In this document: positions 50,875 through 59,399 of the stretch, one piece after another
Numbering within the stretch: position 1 is the first letter of the stretch
Layout: each line of letters begins with the position of its first letter
Made by a program: the position numbers and the translations under genes
Origin: Prorocentrum cordatum
Lineage: Eukaryota; Sar; Dinophyceae; Prorocentrales; Prorocentraceae
NCBI GenBank assembly: GCA_963575745.1
Contig: CAUYUJ010019937.1
Span: forward strand, 369,562-433,561
Direction of reading: 5' to 3'
DNA length: 64,000 nucleotides
The notes under the pieces: generated by a model
The model's input: the letters and a program-made list of their open reading frames with translations, nothing else
What the model was told of the DNA's origin: nothing
The model's database searches: none

Positions 50875-51543
50875 GAGGCCGCGGCGGAGCGCCGGCGGCG
50901 GTCAGCCGCTGCGGCGCGCGCCGACGAGTCCCTCGCGGCGCGCGACTGGACGCCGGGCGATTACTTTCGCCTGGCCCGGTTGAGGCCGGCCACGCGGGAG
51001 GCCTACGCGGCGGCGGTGGCGGAGCTCGAGGGCTCTCCCCTTGGCCACGACGATGCCGGGCCAGCCAAGAATCGCGATTTCGGCTGCACTGTCGTTGCAG
51101 GCTCTCCCCTTCAAATTCGTCGGTTGTGCCCAGGTGTTCTGCTCGGTCTCCAGGCCCGCGCACGTTCCCTTTCGCCCCCTGCTCCCCTCCTTTTCGCCCC
51201 TCTTTCTCTTGCTGTGTACGAAAAGTTCTCGAGAGAAGTTTCTTTGGCGGCTGGTGTGCACGACCTTCACAGCGCCCCCCGCCAGCTTCGTCGCGGAGGC
51301 CCGTCTCACGACGCGCTGCACGCCGTGAGAGACTTGAATGACATTCAGGCCCGCGGCAGATGGCGGGCCTCCTCCAGTGTTCGAGCGTACGGAAAAACAA
51401 CAAAAAAAAAAAACGGGTCGTTGCTTCGACAGACCGCCAAACTGTCGAGGCCTCAGCGTGCTCGTGCCAGTCGCTTCGGTGATCGTGCCGTTGTTGCTAT
51501 TCTCAGACATGTGAGTTCTGTTGAGCATCCGATCGTAGGTTGA
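50875..51543 (+). pseudogene. Tyrosine recombinase, internally deleted
   Basis: One frame reads ARADESLAARDWTPGDYFRL, then ARLRPATREAYAAAVAELEG (50920-51033), like the start of an N-terminal SAM-like core-binding domain. After 250 bp of unrelated sequence the same frame reaches QLRRGGPSHDALHAV, then RDLNDIQARGRWRASSSVRA, then YGKTTKK (51281-51405). That is the C-terminal catalytic end: the RxGGPS block, the GRW and the nucleophilic Tyr in SVRAYGK. A tail ends at 51541-51543. The first catalytic Arg region and the middle of the domain are missing, so the enzyme cannot be active. A 12-bp repeat GGCTCTCCCCTT (51031-51042 and 51100-51111) lies at the deletion side. Confidence 0.65.
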
Positions 51544-51598
51544 GTTTGTTTCAGGTCCCTCCCGCCCCACTCAAGGCATAACTATGGATTTGGGAGGT

Positions 51599-51850
51599 GT
51601 GGCAAAGATGGCGTTTACAACTGGTCTTCTGTGCTCGGCGTTGGATTGGCCTGGCCGTCGCCTCGCATTTCTCTCGAGAGCCTTGCGTGGAGGTCCCATG
51701 GCACTTGCTGGACAGAAAATTGTTGCGCTTCTCATCGTCTGTGTGTGTGAATCGCCGTGGCTTCGCTATCGCATGTCCTGATTTGTCAGTGCTGTCTCCC
51801 CACACATCACCCTGCCCCCTGTGGGAACAGGCGCGGAGAGTGGTCAGGAA
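51599..51850 (+). repeat. Split direct repeat B1
   Basis: Starts GTGGCAAAGATGGCGTTTAC and includes actggtcttctgtgctcggc, gtcctgatttgtcagtgctg and accctgccccctgtgggaac, ending gtggtcaggaa. It abuts A2, sharing GAA at 51848-51850. Confidence 0.9.
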
Positions 51851-51943
51851 TGTTTTTGCCGTTCCACTCGTTTTCCTAGAACGGAGCCTCTTGATCAGTT
51901 TGCGGTGCAGTGATCCCGTGGCAATGTGTTGTTTGAAAAGCCG
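51848..51943 (+). repeat. Split direct repeat A2
   Basis: GAATGTTTTTGCCGTTCCAC through ctagaacggagcctcttgat to gaaaagccg. Second copy of A1. The B1/A2 junction reads GTCAG-GAA-TGTTTT. Confidence 0.9.
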
Positions 51944-51969
51944 CCCACCCACCGTCCCCCACACACCGC

Positions 51970-52219
51970 GTGGCAAAGATGGCGTTTTCAACTGGTCTTC
52001 TGTGCTCGGCGCCGGCTTGGCCTGGCCGTCGCTTCGCATTTCTCTTGAGAGCCCCGCTTGGAGGTCCCAGGGCACTTGCTGGACAGAACATCGTTGCGCT
52101 TCCCATCGTCTGTGTGTGAAGCGCCGTGGCTTCGCCATCGTATGTCCTGATTTGTTAGTGCCGTCTCCCCAAACATCACCCTGCCCCCTGGGGGAAAAGG
52201 CGCGGGGAGCGGTCAGGAA
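51970..52219 (+). repeat. Split direct repeat B2
   Basis: GTGGCAAAGATGGCGTTTTC through tatgtcctgatttgttagtg to gcggtcaggaa. It ends at the outer boundary of the element, where MITE sequence resumes with CAAG. Confidence 0.9.
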
Positions 52220-52334
52220 CAAGAGGAAGTAGCAAAACCACGCTCAAACATATGCAACGATTGCCCAAACATCGTCCCAGATTTTGTTTTTAATTACTGT
52301 TGAAGATTTTACCTGCAGAAGGGCATGCCCGACT
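52220..52334 (-). mobile_element. MITE family A, copy 6, right part (split)
   Basis: caaacatcgtcccagatttt and ctgcagaagggcatgcccga and ct match the right half of the intact reverse copy at 33289-33430 (aaacatcgttcccagac ... caggcccgact). With 49314-49350 it makes one full MITE interrupted by the retroelement. Confidence 0.75.
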
Positions 52335-53054
52335 CAACCGTAGCTTCACAAGCCAAACAACCACAGCACACATGTATACACATTGTCTGGCGCCCTCTGT
52401 ACCACGAGAGCGCCGTGTATGCGTGGCGCCGCTGGCGTGCGAAGTCGCCACGCACTGAGTCTGGTGGGCGATGTTTGGGCTTTTTGTTCTCGGAGGCTCA
52501 GCGAGAGGCGCCGGGGGGAGGCACGGCGATCGCGGAGGCGTCCGGCCATCCTTCCCCCTCCCCCCAGAAAACATGCATACATAAGTATCCATGTGAAGAC
52601 ACGTATACCTAAGTATACAGAAGAAAACAAGTACACATAAGGCCACACTTATACAAAATATGTACACAGAAGTATACTGATGTTCTTCGTGGTCCCTCGG
52701 AAGAATACAAGGATACACAGTGCCTGGCGCCACCAGCCAACACCGACACGCTTGCGGGACGGTGCCCGTGACGGATGGGCCGAACGGAGGCGCTCGTCAG
52801 CATGGGTCACAGGCTGAAGCGACAGAGTTCGCAAGTGAAGCGAGAGTGCGGTTGTATAAAATTGCCGATTCAGCGGATTCGTGTTTTGGGCGTTTTGGAG
52901 GATCACTGGGGGGGACCGACCAAATTCAAATCAGTACATCAACCCACAGATACACATATTAGATTGATGGGCCGAACGTTCATTCACTGTCTCTGGGCGC
53001 GTGGCTGAAAGAAGGTTCTGCGGTGCGCATTGTTGTTGTCTGTTGTTCGTTGTC

Positions 53055-53205
53055 GTCGTCCCCCCCGCGACCCGGCCCGCGACCCACCCGCGACCCACCC
53101 GCGACCTGGCCCGCGACCCGCCCGCCACCCATCCGCCACCCATCCGCGACCCCACCCCGCGACCCCCCCCGCGACCCCCCCCGCGACCCACCCACCCCCT
53201 TGGCG
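53055..53205 (+). repeat. CCGCGACCCAC minisatellite
   Basis: Tandem CCCGCGACCCACC, CCGCGACCTGG and CCCCGCGACCC units of about 10-16 bp. Pro/Arg/Asp frames are repeat translations. Confidence 0.9.
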
Positions 53206-53351
53206 CCTGCGGCGAGCTCGTTGTGCAGCTCATAGAAATTAGGCGCCTGCGGCGGACTCCTTCAGAGCCTTGCAGAGTGCCGACGTCACCGCCGCCCCCG
53301 CACTCTTATCTGCAACTGCGGGGTGGCCCCGCCGCCCCCGCCCCCCCAGAA

Positions 53352-53480
53352 GCCACCGCCGTCCGCTGCGCGCGCCGCTCGCGCCGCGGAGGACAGCGTT
53401 GTCGTCGTCTGCGGTGCGGGCATCTCCGTGTCCGCGGGCATCCCGGAGCCGCCGCGCCGCAGTTTCTTCGGTCAGTTTCT
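53352..53480 (+). CDS. Sirtuin (Sir2 family) exon fragment
   Basis: A C-rich tract ending CCCCCCCAG (about 53351) looks like an acceptor. The frame then reads KPPPSAARAARAAEDSVVVV, then CGAGISVSAGIPEPPRRSFF. The run VVVVCGAGISVSAGIP matches the first NAD-binding motif of sirtuins (GAGIS-x-SAGIPDFR), NAD-dependent protein deacylases. The expected DFR after GIP is replaced by EPPRR, so the exon may end just after GIP (before GAGCC, a GA-type donor) or at FFG with GTCAGT following. No other sirtuin exon was found. It may be one exon of an intron-rich host gene or an isolated relic. Confidence 0.5.
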
Positions 53481-53632
53481 TCGGCCCAATTGGGGGGTGA
53501 AGACAAGGGCCCCAAAGGTGCTCTTCACGGCCCCTTTTGGAGCCAGAAGAGGCCCACGTGTCCTCACACTCCATGTGCGCAATCCATGTGCGCAAACCCC
53601 CACTACCGCCCGCCCAGGTCCATTTTACGCGC

Positions 53633-54005
53633 TGGGGTTGGTGAGGCTTCGGGCTGCGCGCAGACAACGCTCCCAGGTACTCCTGGCTGGCCTCAACGGG
53701 CCCCCCGAGTAGCCCTTTCTGGCTTCAACAGGCCCCCCGAGCAGCCTGGGGCGGTCTCAACACCCTGGAGCCGCCTCCGGCGGCGCGCGTGTGAGGCGCT
53801 CCGCGCCAAAGGGTTCTCAACCATTTTGGATTAACCGATTTTGCTTAAAAATCGGCATCGGTCGCGACCGATTTTTTTCAGAATCTGTCGCGACTGGTCG
53901 GTCGCGACCGATTTGGAGTACCGCTACCGATCCCTACCGAAAAATGTGGTATCCAATGATCTGGATGTGGGGGCTGTCTGCGCGCAACCCGAAGCCTTAC
54001 CAGTT
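53633..54005. mobile_element. Inverted-repeat element containing family J copy 3
   Basis: GGTTGGTGAGGCTTCGGGCT followed by gcgcgcagac (53637-53668) is the inverse of gtctgcgcgcaacccgaagcc followed by ttaccagtttgg (53970-54003). Between the arms lies a TCGCGA palindrome cluster (53832-53950) with attttgcttaaaaatcgg and cggtcgcgaccgatttggag, matching family J at 14215 and 41040. Confidence 0.65.
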
Positions 54006-54587
54006 TGGGGGGGACAAAGGAGCTCGCCCTGGACCTCAGATGCGCAAGCTCCTTGCAGCAGTGCATGCGCTGAGAGGTATTGTTTCCTGGACGCACGAGC
54101 CATGCCAGTACATATAGCGTGGGTTAGAGGATGCTGTCCATTCATATGCAGGCGGGTAAGTGTACACGCCGCGTATCCCCACAACAACGCACTCGCTATG
54201 CTACAAAATTGTATAGTCTAGCGTACGGAGGCGCCATGTAATCTCATGCGTTGAAATACATGATTGTGCCGTGTGACACATTGTGGCGTCATTTATGGAT
54301 GCGTCGTAATGTCATACACTGCAGCAGAGTAGCATACAATGCCATCTGCCACAACACGTCGACTTACAGTTCCTTTATTCGGCAAAGTCAAATGTCTGCG
54401 TACGGTTGCAGAACATCGGTGGTAGTGTTGACCGCCGCCGCAAGTCTGGGCACGTCAGCAATAATGCAGTCCCTAGTTCGGCCGTGCGTGCGCTTTGACA
54501 CATGATACACATCACACGCAGTCGTGTCCGGCGCGCCATGTTCTCGGATGCGTAGTTAGGAGCAGAGGAGCGCCAGGTTTGCAGATT

Positions 54588-54690
54588 ATCCGTAAGGGTT
54601 TCGCCCCCTGCCGCCGGCCCTGGGATACTTGGCAATGCAAGAGCGAAATCATGAGGCCTTGGCGCCGCCGTGAAGCAGCGTCGGGACTCT
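54588..54690 (+). repeat. Dispersed repeat family O, copy 2
   Basis: tccgtaagggtttcgccccc, tgccgccggccc, aaatcatgaggccttggcgc and gtgaagcagcgtcgggact match 27155-27255. Confidence 0.7.
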
Positions 54691-54860
54691 GCGCGAAGAC
54701 GATGAGTAATCGGCAAGACAAATTGAGATCCTGATGATGTTGGTGAATTCGGTGTTGTATTTCGAGGGTTCATTGCTTCGGATACGCGAATCGTGCGTAA
54801 TGTACGAGGGTTTATGACTTCGGGGTCGCACATCTAGTTTAATTTACGCGGTGTCCCACA

Positions 54861-55067
54861 GGAATTCAGAGCACCCGATTTGGGTGTGGTAACTACAACC
54901 CAGGTTCCTTCTCGGCTCTCCCCCCCCCCTCGCGCGGTCCATCAACCAGGAGCAGTAAGCAGCAAGAAGGAGAATTGTAATAGCGGAAATTGGAAATTGG
55001 ACATGGTACAGGGAACAGCAAACCTTCGTCCTACAGCCTGGTGGCCCCACAAGGGGACTGGCGGATT
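54861..55067 (+). repeat. Dispersed repeat family K, copy 3
   Basis: attcagagcacccgatttgg, cagtaagcagcaagaaggag, cctacagcctggtggcccca and caaggggactggcggatt match 13470 and 29640. Confidence 0.8.
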
Positions 55068-55177
55068 ATTGCTGGCCCCGGCGATCGGTCTTCCTTGAAC
55101 AGTTGTGACAAGGTCTCTTCGGTAAAAGCTCTCAAGGTTGTATTGTATCATACTTGTGGAGGTCAGTCCGCCTTCTC

Positions 55178-55395
55178 CAAGCCCCTGCAAACGGGGTGTT
55201 AGTAAAGTGGGCATTTTCCTTGCACTGGCGCGCGATAAATGGGGGCGACTAACTCGTCGGTTCATCATCATATCTCTGGGCGGGGGGCATTACCTCGTAC
55301 TTGTGCGCGGCAACTCAGACTTTCGAAACCACAATTGAAAACGCACCTTTAGCTACCACCCCGTTTGCAAGCACGCCGTTTGCAGGGGCTTGGCT
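55178..55395. mobile_element. MITE-like element with about 20-bp inverted ends (family P)
   Basis: CCAAGCCCCTGCAAACGGGG at the left end is the inverse of ccgtttgcaggggcttgg at the right. The right end carries an extra internal accccgtttgcaagca. The interior is AT-richer and non-coding. Only one copy was seen here. Confidence 0.6.
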
Positions 55396-55459
55396 TTTGA
55401 ACCTCTGAACTGTGTGCTGCAGTCATTGGTGATGGAATACGTAAGGAGTAACGTTTGGC

Positions 55460-55665
55460 TTCCACTTGAAGATGTTCCAAACTACTTTAGCTGTGATCAC
55501 CGGAAAGAATGTCGAGCATCAATCAGCTATCGAAACTGGTTTGCACGTGTCGGGCCCTGAGAGGCGATATTCGTTCGACACTTCACCAGCGTGTCGGGCA
55601 GACACGGTTTCGATTATTGTTGTTTCTCGGTGTTCGAAATCATGTATGCCATGTGGCCTTTAGCT
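55460..55665 (+). repeat. Dispersed sequence family I, copy 2
   Basis: See 34150-34360. Shared agatgttccaaNctac-like start, gatcaccggaaagaatgtcg, gaggcgatattcgttcgaca and accagcgtgtcgggcagaca. A frame with MKMFQTTLAVITGKNVEHQ is partly conserved with MMFQSTLALITRKSFEHQ. Confidence 0.5.
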
Positions 55666-55849
55666 ACGATGGGAACAGTGTAAGACTCACTGCTTGATCG
55701 CGCCCGCGCCCTCCGCGCACGTCGCCGCGCACGTGCCCGCGCGTTGCAGCGAAGAGCATTGGCGCACCAACGGGTGCATCGCGCCCAGACACACTGACAG
55801 GCGCCAGCATGAAATCGGGCATGCCCCTCTACAGGAGGGACACATCAAC

Positions 55850-56598
55850 TTACCCCAGTGCGACCCTACCTAGAAGTTGGAGCCCCTAGGAAAGCATCAT
55901 TAGTTGCTATGCTATGCTATGCCATGCTATACTGCGCTATGCTATGCTATGCTATGCTATGCTGCGCTATGCTCTGCTCTGCTATGTTATGCTATGCTAT
56001 GCTGCGCTGTGCTATGCTGTGCTGTGCTGTGCTGCGCTATGCTATGCTATGCTATGCTATGCTGGACTATGCTGTAACATGCCGTGCTGCGCTATGCTAC
56101 GCTCTGCTATGCTATGATGATGTGCGTTGCTTATGCTTGACTTTGCTGTCGCTGCGGTTGTTTTGCTTTCGCTTTGCTGATATGCTCTGCTATGCTATGC
56201 TATGCTAATGCTATGCTATGCTGCGCTGTGCTGTGCTGCGCTATGCTGTGCTGTGCTGTGCTGTGCTGTGCTATGCTGGGCTTTTCGATGTTATGCTGTG
56301 CTGCGCTGTGCTGTGCTACTCTCTGCTATGCTATGCTGTGCTCTGCTATGCTAAAGCTCGGCGGAACTAAGATGAAGGTGAGCTAAGCTAAGATAAACCT
56401 GCGCTAAGATGAAACTAAGTTAAGCTAATATGACATAAGCTAAGCTACGATGAGATAAGCAAGGCTAAGCTAAGGGGACGTAACTGGGGGATCCGCGTGG
56501 CGGATACTGGGGGAACCGCCCGGGGCGAGTTGGACTGCCCGGCCCTTCAAGCATACCGAGTACGAACCCTTCTAGGCAGAGCCTAGGTAGGGAAAAAT
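55850..56598 (+). mobile_element. Satellite-bearing inverted-repeat element, family M copy 2
   Basis: The left arm CCCAGTGCGACCCTACCTAG and aagttggagcccctagg and the right arm actgggggaaccgcccgggg, cccttctaggcagagcc and taggtaggga match copy 1 at 25072-25923 almost base for base. The interior is a CTATG/CTGTG array (55905-56350), then about 110 bp of degenerate AGCTAA words (56355-56465), the array type of copy 1. Confidence 0.8.
55905..56350 (+). repeat. CTATG pentamer array
   Basis: Tandem TGCTA/TATGC words with TGCTG, TGCGC and TGTGC variants. An interruption at about 56112-56180 has tgatgatgtgcgttgc and tttgctttcgctttgc. The repeated MLCYAML frames are array translations. Confidence 0.95.
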
Positions 56599-56709
56599 AG
56601 TCAAACAAACGTCTGGAACGATTTTTCTGTGGCTATTGTCGAGTATTGCTTAACTATGTTTGAGGTCTCTTCCAAAATACGCCTGTCGGTGGACATGCCC
56701 GACCTAACA

Positions 56710-57390
56710 CTAACAGGCTTTAGCATCCTCCTCCTCCTCCTCCGCTTCCCCCCCAGAATGTAGTCACGTTAGCTCAGCCGGCCACTAGAGAGCATTTCCA
56801 TTGCGGTGGTAGCCCCTTTTAGGGGCAGCGAGTGCGGTGACGCTCACGTGGCCGGCCGTTGTAGAGCATTCCGTTGAGATGGCAGCCCCATCGAGGGGCA
56901 GCGGATGTTTCGGTGTCTGCTCCTATTTGTTCTTTCCCCCAAACCGCACGAACAAACTCTAGCTTGCCCCACTGCTTCCTACGTGCGACGGGCGCCCCGG
57001 GCGATGGGCTGCAGGATTTCCGGTCCAAGGGCACCGGCCTGTACGACAACTTGCAGAAGTACCCATGCCCGCTTTGCACGCGCTTTTGCCGAGGCGAACA
57101 TATATCCATAGCCCCGCCCCGGGGATCGACCTTTGGTGGCCTCGGCAGACGGGGCCCTGGGGGGGCAAGCGTGTTTCTCATGTCCATCTCCGTCCCCCTG
57201 CCGATGTCCCCGAATCTCGATCCCGCAGGCGGCGGTCATGCGTAGACTCCCGCCTCGCATCCTTCTCGGAGGAGGAAGAAAAGGTGCCCATGCCGCTACC
57301 CCTCGCCGGTGTTCCCCTTTTCCGGCCTCCTGGGAGGTCCTCGTCGCCACCGCTGGATTCGCCTCGAAGTTCTGGTTAGTACGCCTCCTG
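56710..57390. other. Intergenic stretch; no supported gene
   Basis: Contains two related about 60-bp segments near 56765-56825 and 56845-56905 (ggccggccgNNgtagagcatt and tagcccctttNaggggcagcg words). A family L fragment lies at about 57270-57400. No gene is supported. Confidence 0.4.
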
Positions 57391-57394
57391 GGAG

Positions 57395-57442
57395 AGGAGG
57401 AGGAGGAGGAGGAGGAGGAGGAGGAGGAGGAGGAGGAGGAGT
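57395..57442 (+). repeat. AGG tract
   Basis: (AGG)n directly after the ctcctgggagagg end of a family L fragment. Confidence 0.9.
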
Positions 57443-57874
57443 ATCAGTACCTCATGGTTTCCCCACCCTTCTCCTCCTGCCCTGCCCGAGGAGGCGGTAG
57501 GTAGCCGGTGGTGGGACTGTACCGCAGGGAGCGGCGGTGATGCAGGCACCCGTCCACTACCCCTGGCCAATGGCCCTCCCGGGTCGTGGGGCGACGTATG
57601 ATCAAAGCCCCAGGCCTCGGACAGGGAGAGGCCATACCACACCCATTGGGTTACAAGTCATGGGAGGCAGAGCTCAGCATCGGCGCTGTCATGTCCGTGG
57701 TCGAAAGCCGTCAGTCGGCTGGCCTCGTCCCAGGCAGTGTTGTTCCATTTGGGTTCATTTGGGTTGTCATTGCGTTGATTGTGTTGTCTGGCATGTTCCC
57801 CCCGCCTTTTCGGGCTCCCTTTGTTTGAACCGTTCCTGCAAAGATTTCGCAGGAGGTGTTTCCCTAATGCTGCG

Positions 57875-58000
57875 TGGTGATTCACAATCTTACCGTGGGT
57901 CTTGTTCACGCGGCGGCGCCCAGGATGATAATTAGAACAACTGGCCCCGAGCCGCGAAACCCTGTGTTTGATCGTTCCTCCCGCCCTCCTCGGGCGCGCG
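57875..58000 (+). repeat. Dispersed repeat family N, copy 2
   Basis: Shares gtgattcacaa, gggtcttgttcacgcggcgg, cgcccaggatgata, attagaacaactggcc and cctcgggcgcgcgc with 26885-27005. Confidence 0.6.
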
Positions 58001-58615
58001 CATGGGCAGTCGACGGGCCAGACGCAGCCGAAGCGAAGCGAAAGCCGAAGATTCGACAGGTATGCTGTCTATGGAGAGAGTCCTGGGGGGCCTCGCGCGG
58101 CGCGCAATAGTTCTATCATCTGGTCAACACGTCCGCCTTGTCAGATACGGGAAGACGTTCGTGCGGCGATTGTCCGACGTACATCCAGCGTACCTTCGAC
58201 GAGTCCGACTTCAATCCGATGTGGATCCTACGCACACTGGGTCTCGAGTCGCCGCATGAGTCCTCCGGGATCTTCCTGATAGGTTGTTCATTGTTCCCAG
58301 CACATTCGTTCACTGATCGTCGCCTTGCATTTGCCATGGCGCCGACATCGCAGAGCGGATCCCGTTAGGAAAACAATGGAATGAGCCCAGATTGTCCTGG
58401 AGAATTCCGTTTTGGATTTCGAAGTGAATGTCGTATGATTTTTTTATGCCAGGAATGGAGACTACAAAAGCTCCACGTGAAATTCACGCCGTTCTTCGCC
58501 CGCCGTTTCGGGTTCTGCACTGGCAGGAGTCCACGAAGAAATCCGCTGCAGCACGTCTGCAAGGTCGGTGCAATGACGTTTGCAGTCCTGAGGCCCCGAG
58601 AGGCCCCAGGGGTGG
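58001..58615. other. Stretch with weakly protein-like frames; no confident gene
   Basis: Two overlapping + frames (RYGKTFVRRLSDVHPAYLRR at about 58143-58205 and TFDESDFNPMWILRTLGLES at about 58192-58255) look protein-like. Neither extends, and no family is recognised. They could be a decayed exon with a frameshift. Confidence 0.25.
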
Positions 58616-58620
58616 AAGAG

Positions 58621-58716
<96 letters not shown>

Positions 58717-58885
58717 TGATGATGATGATGATGATGATGGTGGTGGTGATGATGATGATGATGCTGATGCTGATGCTGATGCTGATGCTGATGCTGATGC
58801 TGATGCTGATGCTGATGCTGATGCTGATGCTGATGCTGATGATGAGATGAGGATGAGGAGGAGGAGGAGGAGGAGGAGGAGGAGA

Positions 58886-58916
<31 letters not shown>

Positions 58917-58965
58917 GGAGGAGAAAGAGGAGGAGGAGTGGTCGGGTGTGAAGTGGCCGCCGCCG
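58621..58965 (+). repeat. Compound array: GAT, GACGAT, GATGCT and AGG units
   Basis: (GAT)n to about 58670, (GACGAT)n to about 58712, (GAT/GGT)n to about 58760, (GATGCT)n to about 58838 and then AGG with GAGAAAGATG breaks. Successive step changes of unit are clear. All frames are open and not coding. Confidence 0.97.
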
Positions 58966-59064
58966 CCGTGGTGCGCGCGCGCGGCAGCCTTGAGCGCAAA
59001 GGGACGAGCCGAGGCGAGTCCGGGCCCGCCGCCGCTCGGGCATAGGGTACGTCCTGAGGACCAG

Positions 59065-59126
59065 GAGGGGAGGAGGAGGGGAGGAGGAGGAGGAGGAGGA
59101 GGAGGAGGAGGAGGAGGAGGAGATCC
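59065..59126 (+). repeat. AGG tract
   Basis: (AGG)n between GC-rich blocks. Confidence 0.9.
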
Positions 59127-59229
59127 CACTCCCCCTCCTCGTGGTGGTGGCGGTGGAAAGCAAGCCCACCATGAGGGGAGCCGTCAGGAGCGACAAGAAG
59201 ACTCACCATGTGTGGCGAGGAAATAGCGG

Positions 59230-59391
59230 CATGAGCATAAACTTGTGGCGCTCCGCGCGGATTATTGGATCCGCGCTGGGCCCCCCCTTGCGGCGCGTCC
59301 GGCGCCGCCCCTTGCGCGCTCCGCACGCCAGGGATGGGGGTCCGGCACGGAACCAAGAATCCGCGCGGAGCACCAAAAGTTGATGTTCATG
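59230..59391. mobile_element. MITE family G, copy 2, with about 50-bp inverted ends
   Basis: The left end CATGAGCATAAACTTGTGGC then gctccgcgcggattattgga then tccgcgctgggcccc pairs with the inverse of the right end. The right end inverted reads CATGAACATCAACTTTTGGT then gctccgcgcggattcttggt then tccgtgccggacccc. The loop is only about 60 bp, so the whole element could extrude as a hairpin. Confidence 0.8.
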
Positions 59392-59399
59392 TTTTGTTT

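Larger units (their letters stand above)
49351..52219 (+). mobile_element. Tyrosine-recombinase retroelement with split direct repeats (Ngaro/PAT-like plan)
   Basis: The order is A1 (49351-49445), ORFs (49482-51543), B1 (51599-51850), A2 (51848-51943) and B2 (51970-52219). A1 and A2 are about 88% identical; B1 and B2 are about 250 bp each and about 90% identical. This A1-ORF-B1-A2-B2 arrangement defines the split direct repeats of PAT and Ngaro groups in the DIRS-like order. The coding part keeps a Cys-rich/membrane ORF, a second ORF with a typical WHHRLLLVP segment, and the C-terminal end of a tyrosine recombinase. RT and RNase H are not visible, and frameshifts are present. At 2.87 kb it is an internally deleted, probably non-autonomous copy. 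It bisects a family A MITE and has no target-site duplication. Confidence 0.8.
55813..56708 (+). mobile_element. MITE family A, copy 7, interrupted by a satellite-bearing element
   Basis: The left piece AATCGGGCATGCCCCTCTAC and aggaggga (55813-55849) and the right piece aaaaatagtcaaacaaacgt to gtggacatgcccgacctaac (56594-56708) are the two parts of one family A MITE. Family M copy 2 sits between them. Confidence 0.7.
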
